Source of the DNA: Microbacterium foliorum
Lineage (GTDB): Bacteria; Actinomycetota; Actinomycetes; Actinomycetales; Microbacteriaceae
Length of the DNA: 64,000 nucleotides
NCBI RefSeq assembly: GCF_003367705.1
Contig: NZ_CP031425.1
Location: 1,240,001-1,304,000 of the forward strand
Direction of reading: 5' to 3'
Part shown: positions 36,062 to 44,549 of the stretch, one piece after another
Numbering within the stretch: the first letter of the stretch is position 1
How the letters are laid out: the number at the start of each line of letters is the position of its first letter
Translations under genes and position numbers: made by a program
The notes under the pieces: model-generated
What the model saw: only the letters and a program-made list of their open reading frames with translations
Databases searched by the model: none
What the model was told of the DNA's origin: nothing

Positions 36062-37090
36062 TCAGCCCGCGGGCTCGAGCTGCACCACGAGTCCCCGGTG
36101 GTCGCTTCCGGTGGCATCGTCGATCACCGCGGACCCGGTGGGCGTCCAGTTCTGCGACGCCATCACGTGGTCGATGGGGGTGCTCAGCAGCGCCGGAAGC
36201 GAGCTCGGCCAGGTTCCGCTGTAGCCGTTCCCGGTGCGCGAGGCGGCGTCCCGGCAGTACCCCATGTCGCCGCCGTCGACGCCGAGACCCGCCATGTGGT
36301 CGATCGTGGCGTTGAAATCGCCGGCGAGGATGAAGTCGCCCGTCGGGCACTGATCGGCGATCCACCGCAGATCGCTCTGCCACTGCGCCATGTCCTCCAT
36401 GCGCGGTGCCACGGCATGCACTGCGACGATCGCCGGTCCTCCGGCGTTCGCGTCGACCGGCATCAGGACCACGCTGGGCACGGAGCCGGTGTTGTTCGAG
36501 CCGTCCTCCGACGACGGGATCACCGAGTACTCGCCGAGGTCGGGGGAGACGAGGACCGTGGTGTGCCACGACTTCGGCCCGTCGACGACATCCGGCTGGA
36601 ACTGCACGTGGTGCACCCACATCGGATGGCCCTGGTCCCGCAGTGACACGGCGATCTGCTCGCCGACCTCCTCGGTGGTCTCGGGGAGGGCGACGATGTC
36701 GGCCCCGCGCTCGAGGATCTGCCCGGCGACCTCCTCGGCCGAGACCTCGTCGCCCGCGGTGTTCCAGGTGAGCACGCGGATGCTCGTGTCGGTCGCCGCC
36801 GGGAGCGTGTCGCCGCCGAATCCGCGCTGCAGCCCGATGAGCCCCGTGGCACCCGCGCCCAGCAGCGCGATGATCAGCACGGACGCCGCGAAGCCGCGCA
36901 GCGGCCGGGCGAAGAGGAGCAGCAGCGCGATGACCGCGGCCACGAGGAAGCCCGCCAGCACGACGCCCCGCGCCGCGACGACCTGCGCGAACGGATAGGT
37001 CTGCTCGAGGTGGAAGAACTGCGGCCACACCGCGATCGCCGTCGCGATCGCGAGCAGCACCGTGACGAGAATCCCCAGTAGTCGAAGCAT
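36062..37090 (-). CDS. Membrane-anchored endonuclease/exonuclease/phosphatase family protein
   Basis: Protein of 342 residues. Three N-terminal membrane helices (about 4-22, 37-62, 66-86) are followed by an extracytoplasmic EEP domain. Motifs are RVLTWNTAGDEVS (Asn), VALPETTEEVGEQ (Glu), FILAGDFNATIDH (Asp and Asn), IDHVMAS and the terminal GSDHRGLVVQL (Asp-His). It is a Mg2+-dependent phosphodiesterase acting outside the cytoplasm; the substrate (DNA, phospholipid or other) is not evident. A TAGGCT box lies 7 bases before the ATG. It is divergent from the PHP gene. Confidence 0.88.
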   Translation of the reverse strand: MLRLLGILVTVLLAIATAIAVWPQFFHLEQTYPFAQVVAARGVVLAGFLVAAVIALLLLFARPLRGFAASVLIIALLGAGATGLIGLQRGFGGDTLPAATDTSIRVLTWNTAGDEVSAEEVAGQILERGADIVALPETTEEVGEQIAVSLRDQGHPMWVHHVQFQPDVVDGPKSWHTTVLVSPDLGEYSVIPSSEDGSNNTGSVPSVVLMPVDANAGGPAIVAVHAVAPRMEDMAQWQSDLRWIADQCPTGDFILAGDFNATIDHMAGLGVDGGDMGYCRDAASRTGNGYSGTWPSSLPALLSTPIDHVMASQNWTPTGSAVIDDATGSDHRGLVVQLEPAG

Positions 37091-37097
37091 CCGCTCC

Positions 37098-37103
37098 AGC
37101 CTA
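37098..37103 (-). promoter_or_regulatory. Leaderless -10 box TAGGCT of the EEP gene
   Basis: TAGGCT on the minus strand, 7 bases before the ATG at 37090. Confidence 0.45.
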
Positions 37104-37166
37104 GAAGGCGTCGCTGTGAAGACCCTGCCGCGCGGAGCGCGGGACCCCGGGCGGCGCCGTCGTCGG

Positions 37167-37172
37167 TACGCT
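37167..37172 (+). promoter_or_regulatory. Leaderless -10 box TACGCT of the PHP gene
   Basis: TACGCT, 6 bases, then the ATG at 37179. The GGAGG abuts the ATG and cannot serve as a normal ribosome site. Confidence 0.5.
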
Positions 37173-37178
37173 CGGAGG

Positions 37179-38054
37179 ATGCCTCTCGCTCGTTCCGCCC
37201 GCTTCGCCGGTCCCGCCGACCTGCACATGCACTCCAACCACTCCGACGGCACGGAACCGCCGGCCGAGGTGGTGCGCCAGGCGCAGCGATTCGGAGTGCG
37301 GACGATGGCGCTGACCGACCACGATCGCACCACGGGGTGGGACGAGGCAGCCGCGGCGACGGCCGAGCTGGGCATGACGTTCATCCCCGGCATGGAGCTC
37401 TCCGCGAAGCACGAATGGCGCAGCGTACATGTGCTCGGCTACCTGTTCGATCCCCTCGATCCGGCGCTGCAGGCCGAGACCGATCGGATCCGCGACGACC
37501 GCATCGGGCGCGCGGAGCGCATCGTCCGCAGCATCGGGCGCGACTACGACCTCGACTGGGACGACGTCCTCGCCCAGACGACGCTCGATGCCACCGTCGG
37601 GCGCCCGCACATCGCCGATGCGCTCGTCGCCCGCGGGATCGTCAAGGACCGCACGGAGGCGTTCGACGGCATCCTGCATCCTCGCGAGGGGTACTACGAG
37701 CCGCATTACGCCCCCGATCCGCTGACCGCGGTGCGGCTGATCACGGACGCCGGGGGAGTCGCGATCATCGCGCACCCGGTCACCGTCGGACGCGACCGCA
37801 TGATGCCGGTGTCGTTCCTCGAGACGCTGATCGCGGCGGGCTTGGGTGGATTCGAGATCGACCACCGTGAGAACACCGAAGCCGGCAAGAGGACGCTGCG
37901 CGCGGTCGTCGCCGCGCACGACCTGATCGTCACCGGCTCCAGCGACTACCACGGCACCGGCAAGCCGAACCTCCCGGGGGAGAACACGACGGCGGAGGTC
38001 ATGGTGGAGCGGCTGATCGAGCGTGCCTCCGGGTCGTCGCCTCGGTATCCCTGA
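37179..38054 (+). CDS. PHP-domain phosphoesterase (3',5'-nucleoside bisphosphate phosphatase type)
   Basis: Protein of 291 residues. PHP motifs are DLHMHSNHSDGTEPP (motif I), LTDHDRTTG (II), PGMELSAKH (Glu and His), GVAIIAHP (III) and TGSSDYHGTG (IV, Asp and His). They would hold three metal ions. Relatives remove the 3'-phosphate from pAp or trim short RNA 5' ends. The actual substrate is inferred only from the family. Confidence 0.87.
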   Translation: MPLARSARFAGPADLHMHSNHSDGTEPPAEVVRQAQRFGVRTMALTDHDRTTGWDEAAAATAELGMTFIPGMELSAKHEWRSVHVLGYLFDPLDPALQAETDRIRDDRIGRAERIVRSIGRDYDLDWDDVLAQTTLDATVGRPHIADALVARGIVKDRTEAFDGILHPREGYYEPHYAPDPLTAVRLITDAGGVAIIAHPVTVGRDRMMPVSFLETLIAAGLGGFEIDHRENTEAGKRTLRAVVAAHDLIVTGSSDYHGTGKPNLPGENTTAEVMVERLIERASGSSPRYP

Positions 38055-38075
38055 CAGCACGACGGGTATCCCTGA
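38044..38075 (+). repeat. Direct repeat of 11 bp at the end of the PHP gene
   Basis: GGTATCCCTGA occurs at 38044-38054 (including the stop codon) and again at 38065-38075. The 21-bp offset suggests a small tandem duplication of the gene's end. Confidence 0.7.
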
Positions 38076-38084
38076 GGGAAAGAC

Positions 38085-38122
38085 AGAGGGGCGGATGCCG
38101 CATCCGCGACATCCGCCCCTCT
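38085..38122. terminator. Bidirectional terminator between PHP and DEAD-box genes
   Basis: Perfect 12-bp stem (38085-38096 with 38111-38122). An alternative inner hairpin GGATG/CATCC is possible. Confidence 0.78.
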
Positions 38123-38144
38123 CATCGATCAGTCGGGGTGGCGC

Positions 38145-39668
38145 TCAGGCGCCGACCACCGGAGCCGCTCCCGCGCCGCCCGAGCCGCCGCGACGGCGGC
38201 GGCGCCGGCGAGCCGGGGCCGGCTTTCCGTCGTGGTGCTCCTTGCCGGCGCCGTCGTGCGTTCCGGCGCCCTCGGCGCTGCGGTCGGCCGACGACTCGGA
38301 CGCCGAATCGGCCGACGTCGAGGCCTCCGCGCCCTCCGCGAACGTGGAGCCGACCGGGTTCGCGCCGCCGCGGCGACGCCGACGACGGCGGGTCCCGCCT
38401 TCGTCGGTGCCCTCGGCGGCTGCGACGGCGGCGCGCTCGGGGCGCGGTGTCCGCTCGGTCTTCACCGACTGCGTCTTGGGTGCCGACACGAGGCGGCCCT
38501 TGGTGCCGGCCGGGATGTTCAGCTCCTCGAACAGGTGGGGGCTCGACGAGTAGGTCTCGACAGGCTCGGGCTGGCCGAACTCGAGGGCGCGGTTGATCAG
38601 CGCCCACTTGTGCAGGTCCTCCCAGTCGACGAAGGTCACCGCGATGCCGGTCTTGCCGGCGCGGCCGGTCCGACCGGCGCGGTGCAGGTACGTCTTGTCC
38701 TCGTCGGGGATCGTGTGGTTGATGACGTGGGTCACGTCGTCGACGTCGATACCGCGGGCCGCGACGTCGGTCGCGACGAGGACGTCGCGCTTTCCGGCCT
38801 TGAACGCGGCCATCGAGCGCTCGCGCTGGTCCTGACCCATGTCGCCGTGCACGCCGCCGACGTTGAAGCCGCGATCGCCGAGTTCGTCGACGAGGCGCTG
38901 CGCCGCGCGCTTCGTGCGGGTGAAGATCACGGTCTTGCCGCGACCCTCCGCCTGCAGGATGCGGGCGATGATCTCATCCTTGTCGAGCGAGTGCGCGCGG
39001 TAGACGAGGTGCTTGATGTTGGCCTGCGTGAGTCCCTCGTCGGGGTCGTTCGCGCGGATGTGGATCGGGTTCGTCATGAAACGGCGTGCGAGCGCCACGA
39101 TCGGTCCGGGCATGGTCGCCGAGAACAGCTGGGTGTGACGCACCGCGGGGACCTTCTGGAAGATCTTCTCGATGTCGGCGAGGAAGCCGAGGTCGAGCAT
39201 CTTGTCGGCCTCGTCGAGCACGACCTCGGTCGCGTTCGAGAGGTCGAGCAGGCGCTGACCCGCGAGGTCGATGAGACGACCGGGGGTGCCGACGACGATC
39301 TGTGCTCCGGCCTTGAGCTGGTCGATCTGGCCCTCGTAGGCCTTGCCGCCGTAGATCGCGACGACGCTGGTCGAGCGGTTGCTCGTCAGCAGGTCGATGT
39401 CTTCGTACACCTGCACAGCGAGCTCACGGGTCGGCACGACGATGAGCGCCTTGACCCCGTGCTCGGGGTTCAGCCCCAGTCGCTGGACGACCGGGATGCC
39501 GAAACCGAAGGTCTTGCCGGTTCCGGTCTTTGCCTGGCCGATGATGTCCTGGCCGGGAAGGCCGAGGGGGATGGTCTGCTCCTGGATCGGGAAGGCGTCG
39601 ACGATGCCCTTGGCGGCGAGTGCGTCGACGATGTCCGGATCGATTCCGAGATCAGCGAAGGTAGTCAA
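38145..39668 (-). CDS. DEAD-box RNA helicase (RhlE-like), long C-terminal tail, TTG start
   Basis: RNA helicase of 507 residues. Motif I is GQAKTGTGKT, motif II DEAD in VVLDEADKM, motif III FSATMP, motif V ATDVAARGIDVDDV and motif VI HRAGRTGRAGKTG. From about residue 400 a disordered tail alternates acidic Ala/Ser stretches with Arg runs (TRRRRRRRG near the middle, ARRRRRRRGG near the end), likely for RNA binding. The only fitting start is a TTG at 39668; a stop codon lies two codons upstream. No clear ribosome site is visible. It is a distant paralogue of the helicase at 20361. Confidence 0.92.
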   Translation of the reverse strand: MTTFADLGIDPDIVDALAAKGIVDAFPIQEQTIPLGLPGQDIIGQAKTGTGKTFGFGIPVVQRLGLNPEHGVKALIVVPTRELAVQVYEDIDLLTSNRSTSVVAIYGGKAYEGQIDQLKAGAQIVVGTPGRLIDLAGQRLLDLSNATEVVLDEADKMLDLGFLADIEKIFQKVPAVRHTQLFSATMPGPIVALARRFMTNPIHIRANDPDEGLTQANIKHLVYRAHSLDKDEIIARILQAEGRGKTVIFTRTKRAAQRLVDELGDRGFNVGGVHGDMGQDQRERSMAAFKAGKRDVLVATDVAARGIDVDDVTHVINHTIPDEDKTYLHRAGRTGRAGKTGIAVTFVDWEDLHKWALINRALEFGQPEPVETYSSSPHLFEELNIPAGTKGRLVSAPKTQSVKTERTPRPERAAVAAAEGTDEGGTRRRRRRRGGANPVGSTFAEGAEASTSADSASESSADRSAEGAGTHDGAGKEHHDGKPAPARRRRRRRGGSGGAGAAPVVGA

Positions 39669-39822
39669 TGTTCAGATGCCTGTCCGGCGACCTGCGAGGA
39701 TCGCCATGTTCACGGATCCACGCCGTCTCTTGTGCCACAGGCGCGGGGCCCCGCTCCGACGGCGGGGACAACGACAGCCTACCCGAGGGGGTCGCCCGGG
39801 CAGGAAGTGCGCGTCGTCCGAG

Positions 39823-39828
39823 TAATGT
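39823..39828 (+). promoter_or_regulatory. Leaderless -10 box TAATGT
   Basis: TAATGT, 7 bases, then the GTG at 39836 of the ferritin-like gene. Confidence 0.45.
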
Positions 39829-39835
39829 AAACCCC

Positions 39836-40549
39836 GTGGTGAACTGGTTCTGGAAGCGTAGGACGCCCCGACGCACGATGACGTTGCGCAGTCGCGGTGA
39901 TCAGGGGGCGGCGACCCGCGTCGACTTCGCCGAACTCGCTCCCGAGCTGCCGCGGTTCCTCGGACAGGCCGCCTATCTGCAGCTCGGCTACTTCGAGACG
40001 CTCACCCGGCTGATCAGAGCGACCCCTGAACTGTCCGAGAAGGAGTCCCTCTCGCGGGCGGCGGGAGCCGCCCTGACCAAGCACCGGGCCATCGTCGAGC
40101 TCATCGCCGCGCGCGGCGACGACCCGACGCAGCTCATGCTGCCGTTCCGAGAGAACCTCGACGCGTTCCGACGCAAGACGATCGGCGCGCGGCCACGCGA
40201 GACGCTCCTGGCCGTCTACATCACGGCCGGAATGCTCGACGACTTCTATTTCGCACTCGCCTCGAGCTATGGCGAGACGGGGGAGCGTGTCGCCGAGATC
40301 CTCGGTGAGGACGACGCCAGGCACGAGATCGTCGCGATCATCCAGGAGACGATCGACGGAGACGGCGAATGGCGCTCGCTGCTGTCGATGTGGGCGCGCC
40401 GCCTGGTCGGCGACACGATCCTCGTCTGCCGTTCGGCTCTGCGTCAGCCCGAGCTGGCGGCGATGAGCGAGGACCGGGTCGAGCTGGTCTACACCGAGCT
40501 CATGGGCGCTCACGCCCGGCGGATGGACGCGATGGGACTCGCGTCCTGA
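39836..40549 (+). CDS. Ferritin-like (MiaE-type fold) protein
   Basis: Protein of 237 residues, mostly alpha-helical. Carboxylate/His pairs are spaced as in diiron four-helix bundles (AYLQLGYFETLTRL, TKHRAIVELI, AGMLDDFYFALASSYGE, DDARHEIVAII). It resembles the tRNA hydroxylase-like ferritin proteins that stand next to DUF3107 and DEAD-box genes in actinobacteria. The enzymatic role is unproved. Start choice between tandem GTG codons (39836/39839) is uncertain. It is divergent from the helicase gene. Confidence 0.8.
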   Translation: MVNWFWKRRTPRRTMTLRSRGDQGAATRVDFAELAPELPRFLGQAAYLQLGYFETLTRLIRATPELSEKESLSRAAGAALTKHRAIVELIAARGDDPTQLMLPFRENLDAFRRKTIGARPRETLLAVYITAGMLDDFYFALASSYGETGERVAEILGEDDARHEIVAIIQETIDGDGEWRSLLSMWARRLVGDTILVCRSALRQPELAAMSEDRVELVYTELMGAHARRMDAMGLAS

Positions 40550-40630
40550 TCAGTTCGTGCCCGCCGTCGGCCGTGCCGGGGTGGGACTCGCGTCCTGATC
40601 GAGCGCGTCTGCCGTCGGCCGGGCCGGGTC
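40533..40630 (+). repeat. Imperfect 49-bp tandem duplication at a gene end
   Basis: Units 40533-40581 and 40582-40630 share an identical 19-bp block (TGGGACTCGCGTCCTGATC, with the stop codon of the ferritin-like gene) and a similar GC-rich second half (CCGTCGGCCG). The duplication carries the coding end and stop into the intergenic space. Confidence 0.8.
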
Positions 40631-40916
40631 AGATGCCGAGCGCTGCTCTGTTCGCGGCATCCGCTCGGGTGCGCGCCGCGACGATGGCGATCGTCAGCAC
40701 CGCGGCGACCACGACCGCGCCGAGCACGCTCGCGAGCCACAGCCAGACGCTGTCCTCGCCGACCCCGAGCCACTGCAGTCCCGTATAGGCGACAGCAGAC
40801 AGCGCCGTCGCGATCGCCGGCGTCAGCGCGACCCCGCGGAGCTCCCGCCCGCCGATCATGAAGTGGGCGGCGACGCCGAGTACGCACGCCCCGATGAGTG
40901 CGAGAAGGATGTACAT
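40629..40916 (-). CDS. Small three-TM membrane protein, unknown function
   Basis: Hydrophobic protein of 95 residues with helices at about 3-22, 30-48 and 60-82 and a charged C-terminus (ARTRADAANRAALGI). It lies 7 bases downstream of the DUF3107 gene on the same strand, so it is likely cotranscribed. No characterised family recognised. Confidence 0.72.
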   Translation of the reverse strand: MYILLALIGACVLGVAAHFMIGGRELRGVALTPAIATALSAVAYTGLQWLGVGEDSVWLWLASVLGAVVVAAVLTIAIVAARTRADAANRAALGI

Positions 40917-40923
40917 CGCGGTG

Positions 40924-41148
40924 TCAGGCGAAGAAGCCGACGCGACGGGACTCCTCGGTGCCGAGCTCGATGTACGCGAGGTTCGCGGTCGGGACCAGGT
41001 ACGAGTTGCCCTTGACGTCGGAGAAGCTCAGGTGGGCGGTGTTCTGCTCGAGAGCCGAGGAGACCTGGCTGCGGACCTCGTCCGCGCTCGAAGCGGTCTC
41101 GAAGCTCAGCTCGCGGCCGGTGTTGGTGATGCCGATGCGGATTTCCAC
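40924..41148 (-). CDS. DUF3107 conserved actinobacterial protein
   Basis: Protein of 74 residues beginning MEIRIGITNTGRELSFE and containing LSFSDVKGNSYLVP and AYIELGTEESRRVGFFA, which match DUF3107 over its whole length. The GTG start has AGGAG 7 bases upstream and is preferred over the long open frame beyond it. Function unknown. It lies beside the helicase-nuclease genes as in other actinobacteria. The divergent space to 41334 holds no other gene. Confidence 0.92.
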   Translation of the reverse strand: MEIRIGITNTGRELSFETASSADEVRSQVSSALEQNTAHLSFSDVKGNSYLVPTANLAYIELGTEESRRVGFFA

Positions 41149-41320
41149 GCGTACTCCTGTTTTCCAGTCGACGATGCTGCGGTCGAGTCGACCACAGAGG
41201 TCGACGACTGCGCCCAACTCTACCGGGCGCGGACCGGCGCGGATCCTCCGCGCCCCCGGTTTCGCCCTGAGCGCACAGGGTCGCCGGATCGCCGGAGCGG
41301 GCGATGTCCCCGGGCCCCAG

Positions 41321-41326
41321 TAGCGT
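41321..41326 (+). promoter_or_regulatory. Leaderless -10 box TAGCGT
   Basis: TAGCGT, 7 bases (GGAGGAC), then the ATG at 41334. Confidence 0.45.
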
Positions 41327-41333
41327 GGAGGAC

Positions 41334-44300
41334 ATGACAGAGGACGCCGCGCAGAACGCCGTGATCGGCGCCGATGCGACGGCATCCGGAGTCGTCATCG
41401 GTGCGCCGGGCACGGGCAAGACCCATGCGCTCACAGAGCGCGTGGTGCGACTCCTCGACACGGTCGGCATGCGCCCTGAGCAGGTTCTCGTGCTCACGCC
41501 CAGCCGACAGGCGGCCACTGCGCTGCGCGATCGGATCGGTGTGCGCATCGGTCAGGCCACTCCGGGCCCGCTGGCGCGGTCGCTCGGTTCCTTCGCCTTC
41601 CAGATCGTGCGCGGAGCGATGGTGCGCGCCGGAGCGGAGCCGCCGGCGCTGCTCACCGGCGCCGATCAGGACAGGCTGATCTCGGAGCTGCTCGCGGGCG
41701 ACACCGAAGACGAGCACATCGACTGGCCCGACGCCCTGAGCCCCTCCGTCCGGGCATCGAAGGGGTTCCGCTCGGAGCTGCGGGCGTTCATCGACGCCTG
41801 CGTCGAGCTCGGCACCGGTCCCGCCGAACTCACGGCGACGGGTGACCCGGTGTGGACGGCGGCGGCCGACTTCCTCGTCGAGTACCGCGCGGTTCTCGAC
41901 ATGGCTCGTGCCTCCCACCGTGACGCGGCCGATCTGCTCGCCGAGGCCAGCGCGATCCTGCAGACCGCCGACGCTGCGGCTCTCGGACCGCTCGCCGATC
42001 TCGCCGTGGTGCTGATCGATGACGCTCAGGAGCTCACGCGCGGGGGCGTGGCCGTCGTGCAGGCGCTGCGGCGACGCGGCATCGCGGTGTTCGCCGTCGG
42101 CGACCCCGACATCTCCTCGGGGGCGTTCCGTGGCGCGAGCCCCGAGCTCTTCGCCGACCTCGCCGCGGAACTCGGCACGGTGCACGTGCTCGACCACGCG
42201 CACCGGCAGGAGCCCTCGCTCACTGCGCTCACGCGCACAGTCACCCAGGCGATCGGCGTCTCGGGACGCGTCGAACACCGACGCGCGCCGCTGCCGCCGG
42301 ACGCCGCGGCGACCCCCGCGGTGGCGACATTCGTCGCGCCCTCTCCGTACGAGGAGCTCGACCGCATTGCGGGCGTCATGCGCGAATGGCACCTGAGCGA
42401 CGACGTGCCCTGGGACCGGATGGCGGTGATCGCCCATGACACCCGACAGGTGAGCGAGCTCGAGGCCGAGCTCGCGGCGCGCGAGATCCCGACCAGGGCG
42501 GCGGGGGTGCAGCGTCCGCTCGGCAGCGAGTCGATCGTGCGCGACATCGTGGGGGTGGTCCGCCTGGCGCTCACGCCTCCCGACGAGCGCACCGCGCAGG
42601 ACTGGGAGGAGGCACTGCGCACCCCGTTCGGCGGGATGGACGCGATCGGGCTCCGACGACTCCGCGCGCGCCTCCGGCATCTGGAGCTCGGACACGGCGG
42701 CTCGACCCCGGCGCGCGAACTCCTCGTGCAGGCGCTGACAGCCCCGGCGCACCTCGAGCTGATCGACGCCCAGGAGTCCCGCACTGCTGCCCGTTTCGCG
42801 CAGACCGTCGCCGAAGTGGCTGCGGGGGGCGCGGCGGGCGAGACGATCCACGACCTGCTCTGGCGGGTCTGGGACGCCGCGCGTGCGGTCGACGGGCGCA
42901 GGCTGCAGATCGCCTGGCGCGAGATGTCGCTGCAGGCGAGCGGTGCGGAGACCGCGCGCGCCCTCGACGCGCTCGTCGCCCTGTTCGGCGCCGCCAAGCG
43001 ATTCGTCGAGCGCACCCCGAATGAGAGGGCGGAGGTCTTCGTTCGCGACGTCCTCGACAGCGAGGTCCCTGAGGACTCCCTCTCCAGCCCCGATCGGCCG
43101 GGCCGGGTGACACTGCTCACGCCCGCCACGGCGCTCGGCACCGAATACGACGCCGTCGTGGTCGCCGGGGTGCAGGACGGCGTCTGGCCGAACGTGCGCC
43201 TTCGGGGTGGACTGCTGCAGACCTGGCGCCTGGCAGATGCGATCGTCGCGGCGCGCAGTGGTGCGGCAGAGTCTGCGCCGGGTGCCCTCGACCGCCGTCG
43301 CACCGCGCTCCACGACGAGCTGCGACTCTTCGTGCGCGCCATCTCCCGCGCGCAGCGGCGGCTCCTCATCACCGCGGTCGACGACGACGATCTGACGCCC
43401 AGCCCCTTCTTCGCCTTCCTGCCGCCGCCGGAGCCCCCCGGGCGACACGCCTCGGCCGAGCATCCGCTCACCCTTCGCGGACTCGTCGCCCGTCACCGAC
43501 GGGTGCTCACATCCTCCGCATCGGCCGCGGACCGACGCGAAGCCGCAGGCCAGCTCGCCGTGCTGGCGAGGGAGGGTGTTCCCGGAGCGGACCCGGCCGA
43601 CTGGTACGGCATCGCGGAGCCGTCGACGATCAGCGCGCTGCGAGACCTCGCGAGCGAGGGAGCGCGCGTCTCCCCGTCGAGGATGGAGTCGTACGAGGAG
43701 TGCGGCCTGAACTGGGCGGTCTCGGCGCTGGGTGGAGACACGGTGATGCCCCCGACCGCGGGCATCGGCACGATCATCCACGAGGCCATGGAGAAGGCGC
43801 CCGACGGCGACCTCGAGCGGATGCGGGAGGTCGTGGCCGAGCACTGGCCGGAGCTCGACTTCGAGACCGCGTGGATCGGACGCAAGGAGCGCCGCCGGGC
43901 CGACGTCCTCGTCGATCGTCTGCACACCTACCTCGGCGACGTGCGCCGCGACGGAGGCCGGGAGCTCGCCAGCGAGGTGGAGTTCCGGTTCGCGGTCGAC
44001 GTCGCCGGCGACACCGATGCCCCGCCGGGCGTGCACCCCGTGGGAGACGACGCCGCGAACCGCGCCGTCGTCCACGGCTACATCGACCGTGTCGAGCTGT
44101 ATCCGCCAGGAGCGGGCGACCACCCTCATGCACGCGGTCAGAAGTGGCAGCCCATCGAGGGCGACGCGGGTCGCGAGCGGGTGGTGGTCGTCGATCTCAA
44201 GACCGGGAGAAGCGATCCCGAGTCCGACACCGCCGTGACCGAGCACGCCCAGCTCGCGGCCTATCAGATCGCCGTGCAGCAGGGACTCATCGAGGGCGCT

Positions 44301-44549
44301 CCCGCTGATGCGCTCGCCGGGGCACGCCTCGTGATCGTCTCGAAGACGCTCGCGAAGAGCGACTACCGCGTGGCCCACCAGCACACTCTGGGTGACGAGG
44401 CCAGAGAGGCGTTCCTGCGGCGCGTCGGCGAGGCGGCGAGGGGGATGTCGGCATCGAGCTTCACCGCGCAGGTCGAGTCGCACTGCGCCGACACGCAGCG
44501 ACGGATCAACCCGTGCCGCATCCACACGGTGCCGGCGGTGAGCTCATGA
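41334..44549 (+). CDS. AdnA-like helicase-nuclease subunit (SF1 + PD-(D/E)xK)
   Basis: Protein of 1071 residues. The SF1 motor has Walker A GAPGTGKT at residues 23-30. Its motif II is altered: LIDDAQEL near 227-234 instead of DExQ. The C-terminal RecB-like nuclease has VVVVDLKTGRS with Asp954 and Lys956 (D-x-K), then HAQLAAYQ. Three cysteines near the nuclease (SYEECG, ESHCAD, NPCRIH) recall an Fe-S nuclease, but a fourth was not found. Together with the next gene it matches the two-subunit AdnAB end-resection enzyme of mycobacteria, which processes double-strand breaks. It overlaps the next gene by 4 bp (ATGA). Confidence 0.88.
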   Translation: MTEDAAQNAVIGADATASGVVIGAPGTGKTHALTERVVRLLDTVGMRPEQVLVLTPSRQAATALRDRIGVRIGQATPGPLARSLGSFAFQIVRGAMVRAGAEPPALLTGADQDRLISELLAGDTEDEHIDWPDALSPSVRASKGFRSELRAFIDACVELGTGPAELTATGDPVWTAAADFLVEYRAVLDMARASHRDAADLLAEASAILQTADAAALGPLADLAVVLIDDAQELTRGGVAVVQALRRRGIAVFAVGDPDISSGAFRGASPELFADLAAELGTVHVLDHAHRQEPSLTALTRTVTQAIGVSGRVEHRRAPLPPDAAATPAVATFVAPSPYEELDRIAGVMREWHLSDDVPWDRMAVIAHDTRQVSELEAELAAREIPTRAAGVQRPLGSESIVRDIVGVVRLALTPPDERTAQDWEEALRTPFGGMDAIGLRRLRARLRHLELGHGGSTPARELLVQALTAPAHLELIDAQESRTAARFAQTVAEVAAGGAAGETIHDLLWRVWDAARAVDGRRLQIAWREMSLQASGAETARALDALVALFGAAKRFVERTPNERAEVFVRDVLDSEVPEDSLSSPDRPGRVTLLTPATALGTEYDAVVVAGVQDGVWPNVRLRGGLLQTWRLADAIVAARSGAAESAPGALDRRRTALHDELRLFVRAISRAQRRLLITAVDDDDLTPSPFFAFLPPPEPPGRHASAEHPLTLRGLVARHRRVLTSSASAADRREAAGQLAVLAREGVPGADPADWYGIAEPSTISALRDLASEGARVSPSRMESYEECGLNWAVSALGGDTVMPPTAGIGTIIHEAMEKAPDGDLERMREVVAEHWPELDFETAWIGRKERRRADVLVDRLHTYLGDVRRDGGRELASEVEFRFAVDVAGDTDAPPGVHPVGDDAANRAVVHGYIDRVELYPPGAGDHPHARGQKWQPIEGDAGRERVVVVDLKTGRSDPESDTAVTEHAQLAAYQIAVQQGLIEGAPADALAGARLVIVSKTLAKSDYRVAHQHTLGDEAREAFLRRVGEAARGMSASSFTAQVESHCADTQRRINPCRIHTVPAVSS

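Noticed and set aside
41220..44525. 1101-residue open frame antisense to the AdnA-like gene
   Set aside because: No recognisable domain, Arg/Gly/His-rich, shadow of a strongly supported helicase-nuclease frame.
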